8,130 nucleotides of DNA from an uncultured Flammeovirgaceae bacterium (GTDB taxonomy: Bacteria; Bacteroidota; Bacteroidia; Cytophagales; Cyclobacteriaceae): contig CAMLLI010000152.1 in the NCBI GenBank assembly GCA_946480685.1, forward strand, positions 1 through 8,130, read 5' to 3'. Below are positions 6,368 through 8,130 of this stretch, piece by piece. The first letter of the stretch is position 1, and every line of letters starts with the position of its first letter. Made by a program: the position numbers and the translations under genes. The notes below the pieces were generated by a model. The model saw only the letters and a list, made by a program, of their open reading frames with translations. It had not been told where the DNA came from and did no database searches.

Positions 6368-7438
6368 ATGGCTCTATCTGTCATGAGAATTGTCCGGAGC
6401 ACCTGGCTGCAGCATTTGCTGTTCTGGACAATTTGTTTTTACATTCTGCTTCAGTTGTTTGCCAGCTCCAGCCGGTTGCTGCCGATCGACTATATCTATA
6501 CCGTTATCTTTATGTTGACCCTGATGCTGCCGGTATATATCAATTTGCTGTTCTGGATACCACTGTATCTGCAACGAGGCAAATATATAGTCTATGGCGC
6601 ACTGGTACTGGCAACGTTGGGAGTTGGGACATACTTTAATTTGGTATTGTATGATAAGCTGATCGATTATGTATTGCCAGGCTATTATTTTATATCGTAC
6701 TACGAGTTTACGGATCTCCTTAAATTCTTTGTAACGTTTATAATGACCACCTCGCTGTTGAAGCTGTCCAAAGAGTGGGTTGAATTGAATGAGACCAGGG
6801 AGCGCATGCAGCAGCTTGAAAAAGAGAAACTCACCGCAGAGCTGCGCGCGTTGATGAACCAGGTAAATCCTCATTTTCTTTTTAATAGTCTTACGGTGCT
6901 ATATTCGCTCGCACTTCGAAAAGCAAGTGAAACTCCGGAGGCGATCATTAAGCTGTCTGATATACTGCGGTATGTTATTTATGAATCCAATGCGATGTAC
7001 GTGCCGCTGCAGTCGGAAGTGAAAGTGCTGAACGACTATATTCATTTGCAGCGGTATCGCATCGGTTCAGAAGCGGCTATACACTTTGATGTTGCACTGG
7101 AAGACGATGTATCAATCGCACCGATGATCTTATTGCAACTTGTAGAAAACAGTTTTAAACATGGTATAAAAGGCGATACTGGAAATACATTTATCAATAT
7201 GCACCTGAAAGCAGACTGTCACTATGTTCAATTTGTGATCGAGAATAACAAAGGACAAGGGGAGGAGTTTGATAAAAACCAGGTGAAGGGCATAGGTCTG
7301 CAAAATATACGCGAGCGTGTGCGATTGCTATATGGCGATCGGGGTATATTTGAAGTAACGGAAACCGGGAGCACATTCCGGGTAAATTTGCGCATCAGTC
7401 CGGAGGAAACCACCAAACCACTTGCTGACCGAAGATGA
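6368..7438 (+). CDS. LytS-family sensor histidine kinase
   Basis: This 356-residue protein has four hydrophobic spans (about 13-32, 41-63, 72-94, 113-131). A coiled-coil-like linker (132-162, rich in E, R, K and L) leads to the His_kinase box L-M-N-Q-V-N-P-H-F-L-F-N, with H169 as the likely phosphorylated residue. The HATPase part shows the N-box L-V-E-N-S-F-K-H-G-I (258-267, N261) and the G-box G-I-G-L-Q-N-I-R-E-R-V-R-L-L-Y-G (308-323). There is no large extracytoplasmic domain, so it probably senses through the membrane spans or a partner. It should phosphorylate the regulator encoded next, whose ATG overlaps its TGA by 4 nt. The ATG at 6368 abuts the upstream stop; a second ATG at 6383 (Met6) is also possible. 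All key residues are present. Confidence 0.93.
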   Translation: MALSVMRIVRSTWLQHLLFWTICFYILLQLFASSSRLLPIDYIYTVIFMLTLMLPVYINLLFWIPLYLQRGKYIVYGALVLATLGVGTYFNLVLYDKLIDYVLPGYYFISYYEFTDLLKFFVTFIMTTSLLKLSKEWVELNETRERMQQLEKEKLTAELRALMNQVNPHFLFNSLTVLYSLALRKASETPEAIIKLSDILRYVIYESNAMYVPLQSEVKVLNDYIHLQRYRIGSEAAIHFDVALEDDVSIAPMILLQLVENSFKHGIKGDTGNTFINMHLKADCHYVQFVIENNKGQGEEFDKNQVKGIGLQNIRERVRLLYGDRGIFEVTETGSTFRVNLRISPEETTKPLADRR

Positions 7439-8114
7439 AGATTACATGCATGATTGTGGAAGATGAGCCGGCTTCACAGGACATCCTGAAACACTATATA
7501 GCCGATGTTCCGGACCTGGTATTGACGCGTGTATGTAACCACGCACTGGATGCGAATGAAGTATGGGCAAAAGAGTCAGTGCAGGTTATGTTCCTGGATG
7601 TAAACATGCCGAAGCTTTCCGGTATAAATTTTTACAAGAGTCTACCACGGCCACCGCTTGTAATTTTTACAACAGCCTATCCCGAGTATGCTATAGATGG
7701 TTTTGAAGTAGATGCCGTTGATTACCTGGTGAAGCCGTTTCCGTTTGAGCGATTTTTGCGAGCCGTAAATAAACTTCGTGAAAAATTACAGGCGCCATCC
7801 ACACCATCATCCGGTAACTATATATTGTTGAATGCTGACAAGAAACTGTATAAAGTCAAACACACCGATATACATTTCGTTGAAGCTTTTGGTGATTACA
7901 TAAAAGTACATTTGCACGACCAGGTAATCATTGTACACGAAACCATGCAAGGCATGCAGCAGCAATTACCGGAGAATTTATTCGCTCGCGTACATAATCG
8001 TTTATCATAGCCCTCGATCATTTTCAATACATCGATGGGAATACGGTGATTGTGGGGTCTAGGAGGGTACCGATCGGGCAAACTTATAAGAATGATTTTT
8101 TGAAGCGCATCTGA
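7435..8114 (+). pseudogene. LytTR-family response regulator, frameshifted near its 3' end
   Basis: The N-terminal receiver is complete: E9/D10 acidic pocket, D55 phosphoacceptor in F-L-D-V-N-M-P, T80 and K100 in L-V-K-P-F. A LytTR DNA-binding domain starts around residue 128 (Y-I-L-L-N-A-D-K-K-L-Y-K-V) and proceeds to F-A-R-V-H-N-R. There the frame hits TAG at 8008-8010, giving only 191 residues. The end of LytTR continues in another frame from 8004 to TGA at 8112-8114 (I-I-A-L-D-H-F-Q-Y-I-D-G-N-T-V-I-V-G, then R-V-P-I-G-Q-T-Y-K). Restoring one T gives R-V-H-N-R-F-I-I, the expected family sequence, and a normal protein of 226 residues. The truncated form lacks the last strands of the DNA-binding domain. 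It may be a true mutation or a base-call error. The cognate kinase lies immediately upstream (4-nt overlap). Confidence 0.87.
8001..8010 (+). other. Frameshift site in the response regulator
   Basis: After CGT (7999-8001) the sequence reads TTA TCA TAG. Inserting one T in the TTT run makes TTT ATC ATA GCC and rejoins the conserved LytTR tail. The bases T-CGT-TTA do not form a standard X-XXY-YYZ slippery heptamer, so programmed -1 frameshifting is unlikely. Confidence 0.85.
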
Positions 8115-8130
8115 AAGAGTTTCTAGCTGC

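Noticed and set aside
6374..6874. 166-codon minus-strand open frame
   Set aside because: It lies wholly inside the LytS-type kinase gene on the other strand; its product is rich in Gln, Tyr and Ile with no domain, as expected of an antisense shadow.
7998..8004. Programmed -1 ribosomal frameshift in the response regulator
   Set aside because: T-CGT-TTA is not a slippery heptamer and P-site re-pairing from CGT to TCG is poor; a missing base is the simpler explanation.

Overview
The window looks like a chromosomal segment of a Bacteroidota bacterium (Cytophagales or Chitinophagales type). This is an inference from the gene content: a LytS/LytTR pair, relaxed lipoprotein signals, start sites without clear Shine-Dalgarno sequences, and a DUF4178/DUF350/membrane-aminopropyltransferase cluster. 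No rRNA, tRNA, CRISPR array, insertion sequence or prophage gene is visible.

Left block, minus strand, from about 5485 down to 1. Seven genes are packed head to tail, reading right to left: a pyruvoyl-type S-adenosylmethionine decarboxylase-like protein (SpeH family), two DUF4178 proteins with N-terminal zinc ribbons (one soluble, one membrane-anchored), a 57-residue single-span membrane protein, a half-size DUF350 membrane protein, an aminopropyltransferase (spermidine synthase family) fused behind about seven membrane spans, and an FAD-dependent amine-oxidase-like protein with a Tat/lipoprotein-type signal that runs off the left edge. Junctions are overlaps of 14 and 4 nt or gaps of 2 to 26 nt, so the block very likely forms one operon. 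The logic it suggests is polyamine-type chemistry at the membrane. A decarboxylase would supply the aminopropyl donor, a membrane-embedded transferase would use it, and an exported flavoenzyme could oxidise an amine. DUF4178 and DUF350 would be membrane-associated partners of unknown function. No putrescine-forming enzyme lies in the window, and the true acceptor is unknown. The SpeH homologue has Ser where the family normally has its catalytic Cys.

Middle, 5486 to 5764. This is a divergent intergenic region with one short inverted repeat and no gene.

Right block, plus strand, 5765 to 8114. A small lipoprotein gene is followed directly (stop codon abutting start codon) by a LytS-type sensor histidine kinase, which overlaps by 4 nt a LytTR-type response regulator. 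The regulator reads in frame through its receiver domain and most of its DNA-binding domain, then meets a stop at 8008-8010. The missing C-terminal part of LytTR continues in another frame to a TGA at 8112-8114. A single missing base near 8002-8004 therefore breaks the gene, either as a real mutation or as an assembly error.
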